Assembly: GCF_000003195.3 (NCBI RefSeq)
Contig: NC_012870.2
Span: 37,478,377-37,542,376, forward strand
Direction of reading: 5' to 3'
Length of the DNA: 64,000 nt
DNA from: Sorghum bicolor
Taxonomy: Eukaryota; Streptophyta; Magnoliopsida; Poales; Poaceae
The position numbers were made by a program, and so were the translations under genes. The stretch's first letter is position 1; every line of letters begins with the position of its first letter. A model generated the notes under the pieces. The model searched no databases and was not told the DNA's origin. It worked only from the letters and a program-made list of their open reading frames with translations. This document shows positions 1 to 9,338 of the stretch, in pieces.

Positions 1-2
1 CC

Positions 3-416
3 AAGACGAAGACCACCATCAAGGTGCCAACCGGCACGAGGATCCTTCCACCTGGACCCAATGAGAGGGTCGTTGGAGTCAAGACCAACCGGAGCGGCGA
101 GATCAGCAGCGTTCGCTACACTACGGAGGAGGAAAGGCCTTACTTTGATGGGATTAGAGCAGCCAAAGTCCGTTTCATCCCTCCAAAGGCAGCCCCGAAG
201 CATGCTCTCAATGCTTTTGAGACACCTCCCAAGCGTCGCAAGACTTTAATGGATATTGATGAGGACGTTCGTAGACTAGACAGAATTATCATAGACCTCC
301 AGTCCTCGATTAACTCCCTCACTAGGCAGCTCTCTAACCACAACACCATCATACTAGGCCTCAGGCAGGATCTTGCTAGTGCCAACAAGAAGATTAAGGA
401 ATTAGAGCGCCGCTAA
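3..416 (+). CDS. ATH-1: C-terminal end of an Athila-type ORF downstream of pol (5' end outside window)
   Basis: The frame is open from the left edge to a TAA at 414-416, so this is the C-terminus of a longer protein. The visible part is basic (several Lys/Arg-rich patches, including PPKRRK) and ends in about 60 residues with heptad-like spacing of Leu and Ile, a likely coiled coil. It is followed by an untranslated region, a polypurine tract and an LTR of Athila type, which is where Athila elements carry an extra ORF after integrase. Its role is unknown. Two AATAAA motifs (515-520 and 533-538) follow the stop and could end a transcript here. I am sure of the frame and position in the element, less sure of the family name. 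Confidence 0.6.
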   Translation, partial: KTKTTIKVPTGTRILPPGPNERVVGVKTNRSGEISSVRYTTEEERPYFDGIRAAKVRFIPPKAAPKHALNAFETPPKRRKTLMDIDEDVRRLDRIIIDLQSSINSLTRQLSNHNTIILGLRQDLASANKKIKELERR

Positions 417-1693
417 GTTATCTAGATTAGACCTTGAGGCAATGCATCTTAGTTATCTATCTTTAAATTCAGTTTAGGTTTACTATTATCATCAGTTTGC
501 TACTAGTTATTTGTAATAAATGCCTCAAGATTAATAAAGAGTATTATTATTATTATGTCTTGTGTGTCTCTACTTTATTTTTGTGCAAGAAAGCAGAAAA
601 CAAGTATGGGGGAGATCCCTCAACATGCCAAACACACTCCGACTACACCACTCCATGATTCAGGTACACACTCTGCACACTTTACTTTACACCTACACAT
701 ATCTTAGATTATGCAGAACACTGTTTCCGACATGATAAATTAAAAAGATTAAAACATTTCTAATCATGATTAATCTCACTCTGTTATATTTCCTGGAACT
801 TGCAATTATTATAAAATCATTTTAAAACCATGTGTTACTTAAGATAGTATGGAATGTGAGATGGTAGAGTACGAGTTTCTTATTCTTGATATCATTGTTG
901 CTTGGAGAATTTATTTCAAAATCTTCAAAATTCTAGCTACCATCCTCAGTGTTTTATATGCCTAATAAAACTGAAAATATTAATTACGATTATAAAAGCT
1001 ATCTACTCTGTATTGAGTTTGTTCAAAATGAGTTAGACCCTTGTTGAGAGATTTATCATGCTCCTAAGATCAAGACATTTATTCAGAAAGATTCACTCTT
1101 CCGAAGTATTATTGCATTAGAGGCATGGGCTATGCAAAAATAAAGATATTTCGAGGAAATAAAAAGGAGCAAGTGCTCGACAACCTCGCAGAAAAAATGG
1201 ACAAGTGCCCAGCAGTAGAATTTGGGATACCTCGGTATCGACTTAAAAAAAAGAAGGAAAAGAGAAAATGATAGCCCATGGTCCCTCTAATAAGCAATAT
1301 GCCAGCAAGAGTTGACAAAGATTTTAATTTCCAAAGTCTTTGATCTAAGAGTATGACATTCCCCTCCTCGGATCCCGTTTTGATCAGGCAATAAATGCAA
1401 AGTAAGTATGCTTAAGATTTTTTGCAAATTAAAACAGCCTCAGTAAGATATATAGAAGATAATGAGTGACCTGAGAGAACCTTTGAGGATAAAAGGTATG
1501 CTAACTTTCTTTCAAAAATATACAAAAACTCCAAGTGACAAGGATTGAGAAGAAAGAATCTTTACTCTTAACCATATACTTCCCTGACTACAGTACACAG
1601 TGGAATTTTAACACCCTGCAAATATAAAGAATGCTTTAAAATGTTTTACCCCAAATATTGTTCTTAACCATCCTTTTCTCGAGGATGAGTAAA
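417..1693 (+). other. ATH-1: 3' untranslated region
   Basis: This AT-rich stretch has no convincing ORF. It holds a PPT-like motif at about 604-616 (GTATGGGGGAGAT) and two short inverted repeats, at 1167-1178 and 1199-1210, that recur at the same relative place in ATH-2 and ATH-I. Sequence around 1140-1250 is clearly related to the 3' regions of those two elements. Confidence 0.7.
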
Positions 1694-1713
1694 AGCCTAA
1701 GTATGGGGGTATT
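1694..1713 (+). other. ATH-1: polypurine tract
   Basis: The purine-rich core AAGTATGGGGGTAT lies directly before the LTR, as expected for the primer of plus-strand DNA synthesis. The other Athila copies have CTTGGGGGAG at this place. Confidence 0.65.
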
Positions 1714-2948
1714 TTTTGACAGTTCTTAAGTACCAATTTTAATTATCAAATAAACAAGAGAAAGGACCAATATGCAAACAACACCTAGAATTAGGGTTTG
1801 ATCTGACAGAATTACACGAGTTTTGTTGTTTATCTGTTTCTACAGGGGGTTATCAGGAAATAAGGAAGAAAGGCACACATGTCGGGATTACATAGAGATA
1901 TCAACGCACCGCGTGATTTTCTACCATCTAGAAGACTCCAGAAGCCACAGGAAGAAAGCAGAGGCCGAAAGGGGCCAGGCCCGGGGCGCCCGCCCTGGTG
2001 ACCTGGGCGCCCGCCCCCTGCTGGAAGCCATTCAGGACTCTCTTCGAATACGATGTTCCACCGACCTATTGGATCTAGAATAACATAGTACCACCACGCC
2101 TACTGACCCAAAAATGCATAGAGGAGGAGGACTATATAAGGAGACCCCCCTGGCCCCTAGAGAAGACATGAAGAAGTTATCATAGAGATTGAGGGGTGCC
2201 CTCGAAGGAAAACCTCTTCTCTAATTAATATTTCTTTTTAGGCTTAGCAACCAATGTAAAGTAGAAATAGATCTTCTAGTTTCTACTAGATTGAGAGAGA
2301 TAGAGTGGAGGTGTAGATTGGAGGAAGCCCGGCCTGTCGGTGTTTACTCCAAGCTTGTACCTGCAGGATCAAGTTCTCCTAACCCGAAGCTTGCTCCTAG
2401 GATTTTTCAGTATTTCGACTTCTAAATTCTAGTAAGTTCTTGTTTTATTGTTCTTCTAGTTTATGAGTTTACTTTAATCTCTTCGCGTAGAGTTTAGAGT
2501 AATCATTGCTGGCGTAAACGTGGTGTTTAGGCTGGGGTACTCATAGATATTCCCTGACTAGCTAGACCGTGGTAGGAGCGAGGAACGTGACAATTCCGAG
2601 TTACCTTTGCAGACCATATCTCGTTAGCAGGAAGGATAGGGTTTATAGGTGCGGGTTGAACATCCTTTGTGGTGTCTAGATTCCGTTAGCCTCCCCAATA
2701 GAACAGTAGATCATCCTTACCAAGGTTAGAAGGAGACTACAGTTGCAGTCTTCTCTATTTATCACTCACATCGAAAGACATTCTTTGTGCCTAAAGGGTT
2801 AGTAGTAATAGACTGGTTAGTCAAATGCACTCTTTCTCCTAGTGGTAAAAAAATAAATATGATACTCTGGATAACCTCCCGGGTGAAGTGCTCACCGATA
2901 TCCGTGCGCTTGCGGATCAATTCCTTATTGCGTTCCCAAATATCAACA
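1714..2948 (+). repeat. ATH-1: 3' LTR (1235 bp)
   Basis: It aligns along its length with the LTRs of ATH-I (34571-35783) and ATH-H (45161-46369). The family ends are TGTTGA and TCAACA; here the first bases read TTTTGA. It contains the family TATA region (GACTATATAAGG near 2132), two GGGCGCCCGCCC motifs 21 bp apart (1984 and 2005), and the conserved U5 end finishing CAAATATCAACA. The sequence before it is Athila 3' region and the sequence after it is Tat DNA without a PBS, so this is a 3' LTR. The 5' part of the element is off the left edge, so the target duplication (predicted ACCCC at 2949-2953) cannot be checked. Confidence 0.85.
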
Positions 2949-3163
2949 ACCCCTGCGCAAAACGAGCCAATCGGAACCTTCCACCATAGGTGTCGAGAGC
3001 GTTTCTGCAAATTAGGTGATATAACCCTTGAAGGAGTCAAAAACTCCACCAAGGGCTCGGGGGCTACCCCCGCGGGGTCGCTCGCGCGCCCCCACGGAAC
3101 CTCGACCATAAAAAAATAGCCTCCACTCGAGCGCAAGCCCTCGAATGGAGACTCGGGGGCTAC
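2949..3163 (+). mobile_element. TAT-K: 3' internal tail with polypurine tract
   Basis: This short internal remnant is homologous to the region just inside the 3' LTR of TAT-E (51626-51800, opposite strand). The motif CTCGGGGGCTAC occurs twice, at 3056-3067 and immediately before the LTR at 3152-3163; the second is the working PPT by position. The rest of TAT-K lies left of the window, beyond ATH-1. Confidence 0.75.
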
Positions 3164-3884
3164 TGTCGAGGATATCAGTAAGGGGTACCCCAACTAATGT
3201 CCTTATCAAGAATATCTGTACACAAATCGAGGCCTCTAATTCGACGCCCTACCCAGCTGTGAGCGCGGTCCTCGACGACCGCAGCCTCGAAGACGGAAAG
3301 GGCGTCCTGCGAATCGACCAGAGCTCGAGAGTAGGCTACCGTCGAATACGGAAATAGGCTCGAGTGAATCGGAAGGCGTCGAGCGCAAGGACGTCGCCCG
3401 CCGCCTGACACAGACACGGGAACCAGGGCATTTAATGCGCCTGTCGCGTTCTCACCTAACTCGCCAGTCACGGGAAGCGAGATAGGGAACAGGCACCCGT
3501 CCCGTCATTCTTTTTGCAGCCTTCCCCACCAAATAAGCCAGAACGTCTAATCAAGACCCCCCTCGAGACGTCCAAGGTCAGCACTCTAGCTAGCAAGGCG
3601 TTACACGGCATCCGACCCTCGAGTAGGCGTGTATCCTTCCCGAGGAAGGGTTGGAGGTCGAATGACAACACAACAACCACTCCGACATATCTGCCGCCAC
3701 AACGTACAAGCATGCAACAGATAAACCAGCCCAGGACGGCGTGCAGAGCGGGATACCGGGGCACGTGTAATCATCATCAAGCTATCAGGACAAGATGGCT
3801 CGAAACCACACCGGTACGGAGGCCTCGAGTAGGTCAGCACGCCATACCTCTATCGACCCCTACTCTGACGCCTATACATGTACC
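3164..3884 (+). repeat. TAT-K: 3' LTR, first part (U3 side)
   Basis: It starts TGTCGAGG right after the PPT and matches the reverse complement of the TAT-E LTR. It stops at 3884 where ATH-2 begins and resumes at 31301. The GTACC at 3880-3884 is repeated at 31296-31300, so the break is a clean insertion. The two parts total about 1031 bp against 1043 bp for the TAT-E LTR. Confidence 0.88.
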
Positions 3885-5163
3885 TGTTGGGTATTTTAAA
3901 CGCAAACAGAAAAATCCGCAAGCGCACGGATACCGAAGTAGCCTTCACCCGGGAGTATTCCAGAGTATCGATTTTTCACAGGGAACATGAGTGTACTAAT
4001 TAAGATCCAAGATCGCCCAAGGATAACTATATGATTATTTTTGGTGGGAAGAGAGGAAGTTTCCTGAGAGTTCTCTAGTTGATCTAGGAATCAAGAATTA
4101 CTTCAAGATTATCTATATTGGGACATCAGAACACTAACCACAGAAAGAGATGAGAAGGGGGCTAGGAAGCTCCGACTACGGTCCTACAAACACCGATCCG
4201 AACGAGGTGGAATACGTCGACCGTTAGGGCTGTCACTACCCTAAGGCTACCACAACAATCCACAGGATTGGGTGCAATTCCAGGTAATTTCAAGACTAAA
4301 CACCACGTCTAATCTATTAATTACTACTCTAATGTTTCAAAGATTAGAGCACTTGATGCAAGCGGGAATCCAATAAATACCTTGAATGTAAATAAAAGTA
4401 ATTAGAGAACTCAGGAGTTATGAATTGAAGAACCTGGAGAACGATGAAGAACGAACCAGATGCTGCAAAAGTACAATGTTGAGGAAGATCCGACAGATCC
4501 GGCTCCTCCTCCGCTCTCCTCTTCTCTCTCCCTATTTTCTAGATTACAACTAGAACTAACTAGAACTAGAACTAGAGGAACTAGAACTAGAACTAGATGA
4601 ACTAGAACTAGATCTAGATGAACTAGAGGTAGAACTAGAAGAACTAGAGGGATCCTCTCTACTTGGATGAAGAATTGAAACCCTAGCTTTGATTCTGTAG
4701 AAGAGGTATGATCTCCAGGGTCCAGGGGGTCTGGTTTTATAGTCCCTTCAAGTGAATCTAGGCCGTCAGATCAAACCGACATTAATCGCACGGTTTTCCT
4801 TGATCCTTTAGGTCGGTGGAGCATAATCAGCGAAACGGGTCCTGATTGGGCACTGTAGCTGGGCGGGCGCCCAGGAGAGTAGGGCGGGCGCCCTGCCTCC
4901 GAGCCCGATTGCCTTCCCGTTCGGTCCCGTGGCTTCTGGAGTCTTCTAGATGATAGAAAATTGTGCGGCACGTTAATATCTCTATGTAAACCCGACATGT
5001 GGGCCTTTCTTCCATATTTCCTGATAACCCCCTGCAGAAATAGACAAACACCAAAACTCGTGGAATTCTGTCAGATAAAACCCTAAGTCTAGGTGTTGGT
5101 TGCATTTGGATCCTTTTCTATGATTAGTTGATGGTTAAATGTGAGCATTAAGGACCGTCAACA
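3885..5163 (-). repeat. ATH-2: 3' LTR (1279 bp)
   Basis: It pairs with 30017-31295. It contains a minus-strand TATA box (GACTATAAAAC near 4735-4745), two GGGCGGGCGCCC motifs 21 bp apart (4861 and 4882), and a run of about 100 bp made of degenerate ACTAGA/GAACTA hexamers (4548-4650). The first 200 bases on the minus strand resemble the U3 of the other Athila copies; the U5 side differs from them. Confidence 0.92.
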
Positions 5164-5178
5164 AGCTCCCCCAAGCTT
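5164..5178 (-). other. ATH-2: polypurine tract
   Basis: Minus strand reads AAGCTTGGGGGAGCT and abuts the 3' LTR. ATH-L has nearly the same motif before its LTR (31841-31853). Confidence 0.8.
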
Positions 5179-7267
5179 AACCTTTGCTCGTCCCTGGGCA
5201 AAGATGAACTCAAGAATTTCTGCAGTGGTTTCATGCCTTAAAGATACACATGCGTTCAAACAAGATCTCATCTCTAGGTTAGGGTAAACTGTTAAGATTT
5301 ACACTTACTCATATTACCTTCCACCATGGGGCTTGCAACCGTCACTTGTGTCTTGAGTAGTTAAAAGATAGAACGGTCTAATCAAGCACCATGTCTCTTG
5401 TTCTTCGAATAACTATAGCTCTGGAGTTTTTGCAGATTTTCAAATTAAACTCAGATATTCCTTGTATGACTCTCTAGTCTCTCTTTTGTGGTATTTCTGG
5501 ATCCTTACCAAGGCAGCAATTGTGTATGCCTTCTCTCAAAGTATGTGGTATTTTTGGTATGAGGCATAGTGGTGTTGCCTACTCTCTCACCCTACTCTAA
5601 TAAGGTTTTGATATCTGGAGCTCATAGGTGGGAGACAGCTAATACATACTTACAAAACATTTATTGCATAGTCAAACCATGGATCCAGAAGAACAAGTCA
5701 ATAAGTCAAATCAAGATGTGCATGTGTGGTGAATGAATGGTGTATGGTGATGATGGTGATAATGGTGAAAGTCTAATTCTACTTATGCTCTTTTGAGGGG
5801 ATACATACCTTTCTTGCTCTTTTGAAACCTTTTGAGGAGAATGAGATGCTCTATATTTTCTTTTTCTTTTCTCTCAGGTGGGTATCTTGTACCCCTAATT
5901 CTACTGTCGGACACTTGTCCATTTTTACCTCTCGTCTCACTTTTTTTTTCTTTCGAGGTTCCGGGCACTTGCCCCTTTTTATTTCCTCGTATTTTTTTCT
6001 CTTTTTTTTATTAGAGCACTCATCTCATGAGATAATATAGCAAGTGGTCGTAACAAGATAACTTGAGCATTTATTTCATAGGGAAAAACAGAAATATTTT
6101 TGGCTATTCTCTCCCGGATTAGGAGTAGAATATTTTTGGGTGGTTTTGGAGATGGAAATGGATATATATGGATGGTACTTCTGGAGTAGAAGTAGCATGT
6201 GTGAGTGAACATGCAAGTGAATCTTAATTTAACCACATGATAAGCTCCTAAGGGTCTACACAGCTTGACCACACTCAATGCTCATAAGTAGTAAAGTAAA
6301 TGTGTGGTTCATAGTCTAGCAAGCATGTATATATGGCTGTGGTAGGAATTTAAACTCTCATCATACAGGAACTCATCATGCAACATTTTAAAGATTTTTC
6401 AAAGATAAATTTCTCCAGAATTCTAGCATCTCTAGGAACAGATAAACAGCAGCTCAACCTTTCCATATCATATCCGTTAACGACTTAGACTTTAGATCAA
6501 ATACTCTTCCCACAAGTTCAGGTTTAGAGCAAATCTTAATTAATAACAGTCATGCCTAAACTTGAGAGAGATTTCAATTTTGAGAACTAGTCATGGCAGA
6601 GCAACTATTCATCATTTCCATGTCAGAGCTTATCACAAGGGTTTATTGCAAACTTTGTTTATTTATTTATTTCGCAAACTAAGCAAAGATATATATGTAA
6701 GCACAGAATCGTTATTTGGGTTTATATGATTATGCATCTTTTTATTATTAGAGTAAAGTATAAACGTGAGTAGAATACTTAGCTGGATAAATGGGGGTGC
6801 TCTCCCCCAAGCTGGATTTTGACGTAATCTCTTCTAATGTAGCTAGCAAGAGGCGGAGGTGTATTTGAATGTCGGCAGCACCCTGACAGCGATTAGGATG
6901 TCCTCCGTCGGCTAGTCTTCTTTGATCCTTGAATTCTGTGGAGCTCAAATAGACAACAAAGCTTTGTGGAACTAGTTAAGTGTTAGCATAAATATCTAGC
7001 CTGTATCATGTTGAGCCTCCTCAATAAATGTTACTCTCTTTAGTAGGATCATAAATTTATTTTTATATTTTCATTTTTATAGGACAGGAATATATTTATT
7101 TTATTTTTATGCCACCCTAGTGAATGTACTTATGGGTTTTATGCCATGAGCATACTCACATGGGGCTTACTATTTTTAACATTTTTATTTTCTTTTTAAG
7201 ATGATATGAACCTGATTAACTAAGCAAACTGTTTTAAAAATTGAAAGGGAAAAAGGATAACTACCAA
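5179..7267 (-). other. ATH-2: 3' untranslated region
   Basis: No convincing protein gene is seen here apart from a doubtful 66-codon frame listed separately. The region is collinear with 39266-45160 of ATH-I once the solo LTR there is removed. It holds inverted repeats at 5909-5920 and 5963-5974, and a second PPT-like motif (CTTGGGGGAG on the minus strand near 6805-6815). A homopolymer-rich stretch of T near 5941-6010 accompanies the inverted repeats. Confidence 0.7.
6748..6948 (-). CDS. Short ORF conserved between ATH-2 and ATH-I (66 aa)
   Basis: The frame starts MSSTEFKDQRRL and is collinear with a 67-codon frame at 44000-44203 in ATH-I, with roughly ten residue changes and no indel. It overlaps the PPT-like motif. 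It may be a remnant of the ORF that Athila elements carry after integrase, or an untranslated region that happens to be open in both copies. I do not recognise a domain. Confidence 0.25.
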   Translation of the reverse strand: MSSTEFKDQRRLADGGHPNRCQGAADIQIHLRLLLATLEEITSKSSLGESTPIYPAKYSTHVYTLL

Positions 7268-7502
7268 GATTACCTCTTGGCAAGGCGTTCGGTGTTTTTA
7301 AGTCCTCCGAACGGGACTCTCCATTTTCTCAGTTGTCCTAGAATTCGCTGGATGGCGTAGTCAGTGGTTCCGGCGGTGCTTCCTCTTCGTGTATAACTAT
7401 CTTCTCTCTCCACACCTGACTCGGTGCTACGGTCTCCTCAGGACAGTTCTGTTCAAGCTGTATGTCTTCAGACCTCACTACTTCTCCTTTGTAGTCTGCC
7501 GA
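7268..7502 (-). pseudogene. ATH-2: C-terminal tail of the protease-like ORF
   Basis: This continues the frame interrupted by TAT-B at 19610-19614. It is collinear with 39033-39265 in ATH-I. The sequence is acidic and Pro-rich (EEEAPPEP) and closes with stop codons in both copies. It has no recognised domain. Several stops and a possible frame change make it a pseudogene here. Confidence 0.45.
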
Positions 7503-7961
7503 TGTCGACGAAAGCTAGTCGGCAGTCTACCTTGGGGTATACCCACGGTAGTAGTTTATCGGTAGACGGTGCGCAAACTACGAACTCGATGGTGACGCAA
7601 GACACGGACAAGCTTTTTATCCAGGTTCGGCCGCCGAGTTGGCGTAATACCTACATCCTGCGTCTGGTTGTATTGGATTGTGTTGAGAGAATATCCTGTC
7701 CTAGGGGGGTCCCTTGCCCCTCCTTATATAGTCTGGAGGGCAGGGTTACAGATCTAGAAACTAATCCTAGTCGGTTACAATTGCCATAGATAATTCGATA
7801 TCAATTCCTATTCTAACCGACTAGAATCCTGCTTGATCTCCACGTCTTGTTTCCTTGCGCGAAACTCGGCTTGTCGGTTCAAGCCTTGAACTCGTCTCGT
7901 AGTGGGTCAAGCTTCCTGGCTGAAGTCTAGCCGTAAGGGTATAGGGGTTTATACCCCCACA
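7503..7961 (-). repeat. TAT-B: 3' LTR (459 bp)
   Basis: It starts TGTCGACG and ends ACCCCCACA on the plus strand (TGTGGGGG...CGACA on the minus strand). The minus-strand TATA box CTATATAAGG is at 7722-7731. It pairs with 19151-19609. Confidence 0.95.
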
Positions 7962-8540
7962 GCTAGTCCCCGAGCGCCATGTATTGTGATGCAACACGCC
8001 GTCTTGAGCTTCTTCGATCAGCGAGGCTTGTCGTCTTCAATAAGCGGGGAAATCGCCCAAGCAGTTGCAACGGTTCCTTGTCCAACTCGAAAGACAGTTG
8101 ATCAACGTTGACATCGAAGAAGCAGGTTGTTCGAAGAATGCATGGTGCTCTAAAAAAAATTTCTTTCCTGGTGAAGTGTGCCCACTTTGCCTTTTTGAAA
8201 GGTAGAAGTACCAAAAAAGCAAGCAAATTCACCGCTAGGTGAAGTGTGCCCACTTAGTCCCCGAGCCTGGTAGTAGGTGGCGTAGGCACGTGGTGCCAGG
8301 GTCAAAAGAAAATTCCCCAAAGTAGTTTTGAGACTGAGATGCATCGCTAGATGCATCGTACCGATGTAGTCCCCGAGCTTGGTGGAAGGCGAAGTATGTG
8401 CCTTGTAGCAAGGTCTAAAAAATTGAATTTACCAGTCCCCGAGCATGTCATGCTCGTCTGCAATCGAAAAGACCAATCGACCAGTCCCCAGGCACTTAGT
8501 GTGCTGCTTGGAATTATATGTTACTATACTGTACGACCAG
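7962..8540 (-). other. TAT-B: PPT and spacer with repeated PPT-like motifs
   Basis: On the minus strand the PPT reads GCTCGGGGACTAGC and abuts the 3' LTR (7962-7976). The core AGTCCCC (plus strand) recurs near 8258, 8369, 8435 and 8484 before the regular array begins. No ORF in it has support. Confidence 0.7.
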
Positions 8541-8936
8541 TCCCCGAGCATCGAGTGCTCAGTTTCCTAAGCATGCTTTAAAGCTTTGAGCTGATAGACT
8601 GAGCGACCAGTCCCCGAGTGTCGAGTGCTCGGTGGTCGGTGCAGTCCTTGAAGTTCTGAGTTGATAGACTGGGCAACCAGTCTCCGAGCGTCGAGTGCTC
8701 GGTGGTCGGTGCAGTCCTTGAAATTCCGAGCTGATAAACTGGGCAACCAGTCCCCGAGCGTCGAGTGCTCGGTGGTCGGTGCAGTCCTTGAAGTTCCGAG
8801 CTGATAGACTGGGCAACCAGTCCCCGAGCGTCGAGTGCTCGGTGGTCGGTGCAGTCCTTGAAGTTCCGAGCTGATAGACTGGGCAACCAGTCCCCGAGCG
8901 TCAAGTGCTCGGTGGTCGGTGCAGTCCCCGGATTGC
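8541..8936 (-). repeat. TAT-B: 70-bp tandem array, about 5.7 copies
   Basis: Units start TCCCCGAG at 8541, 8611, 8681, 8751, 8821 and 8891, exactly 70 bp apart; the first is diverged and the last is cut short. Each unit holds the PPT-like core (CTCGGGGACTGG on the minus strand) and a short inverted repeat built on CGAG...CTCG. The array lies between the PPT and the antisense gene. Tandem repeats in this part of Tat/Ogre elements are known, and some seed satellites. Confidence 0.95.
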
Positions 8937-9220
8937 TGACTCACTGGCGTATGTGTCTTCTTACTTTTGAAAAGGTCTTTCAAATTTAAAGTTGACGTGA
9001 CGGGGTCTCCTGACGATATGTCAGACGGATGCATGAAAAGCTGTACCTGGCAACTGTACAACCGCTCTTTGCATGGTTTGAGAAAAGGAAACCATCAATT
9101 GGTACGAAAACTCCGCCGCATTAATTGTCTATAATCATTGTAAACCGAAACGCCGCGTCCGCCGCATGGCCTGCCCACTTCCCGAGAATACAGGAAGTGG
9201 GAGAGGTGGGGTCGCGGGTT

Positions 9221-9226
9221 TATAAG
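9221..9226 (+). promoter_or_regulatory. TATA box of the TAT-B antisense gene
   Basis: TTTATAAGGG lies 118 bp before the ATG at 9339. TATA boxes sit 133 and 140 bp before the equivalent ATGs in TAT-C and TAT-E, which supports a real promoter. Confidence 0.6.
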
Positions 9227-9338
9227 GGCCTAATAGGACCGCCTGTACCGCTTCTCCTGCCATTGCCTTCAAACCTTCCGCTCTCATCTTCTCCAATCTC
9301 CTGCATCTTCCTAACTCCAGCCCACATTCGCACCTCTA

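Noticed and set aside
4548..4650. ACTAGA/GAACTA-rich stretch as an independent microsatellite
   Set aside because: It is part of both ATH-2 LTRs at the same place, so it is LTR sequence and not a separate locus.
4827..5105. ORFs of 60-95 codons in Athila LTRs (also 1823-2083, 30959-31237, 31962-32222, 34680-34937, 45270-45530)
   Set aside because: They recur because the LTRs are homologous; the frame covers the promoter region and ends differ between copies.
5979..6278. 99-codon minus frame resembling the start of a frame at 44660-44899 (MSVVKLCRPLG)
   Set aside because: The two frames agree only at the start and then shift relative to each other, so they reflect DNA similarity of untranslated regions, not a conserved protein.
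8559..9061. Long minus-strand ORFs with repeated HRPPSTR-type peptide units
   Set aside because: The repeats are the 70-bp array read through; 70 is not a multiple of three, so units fall in different frames and no protein repeat is implied.
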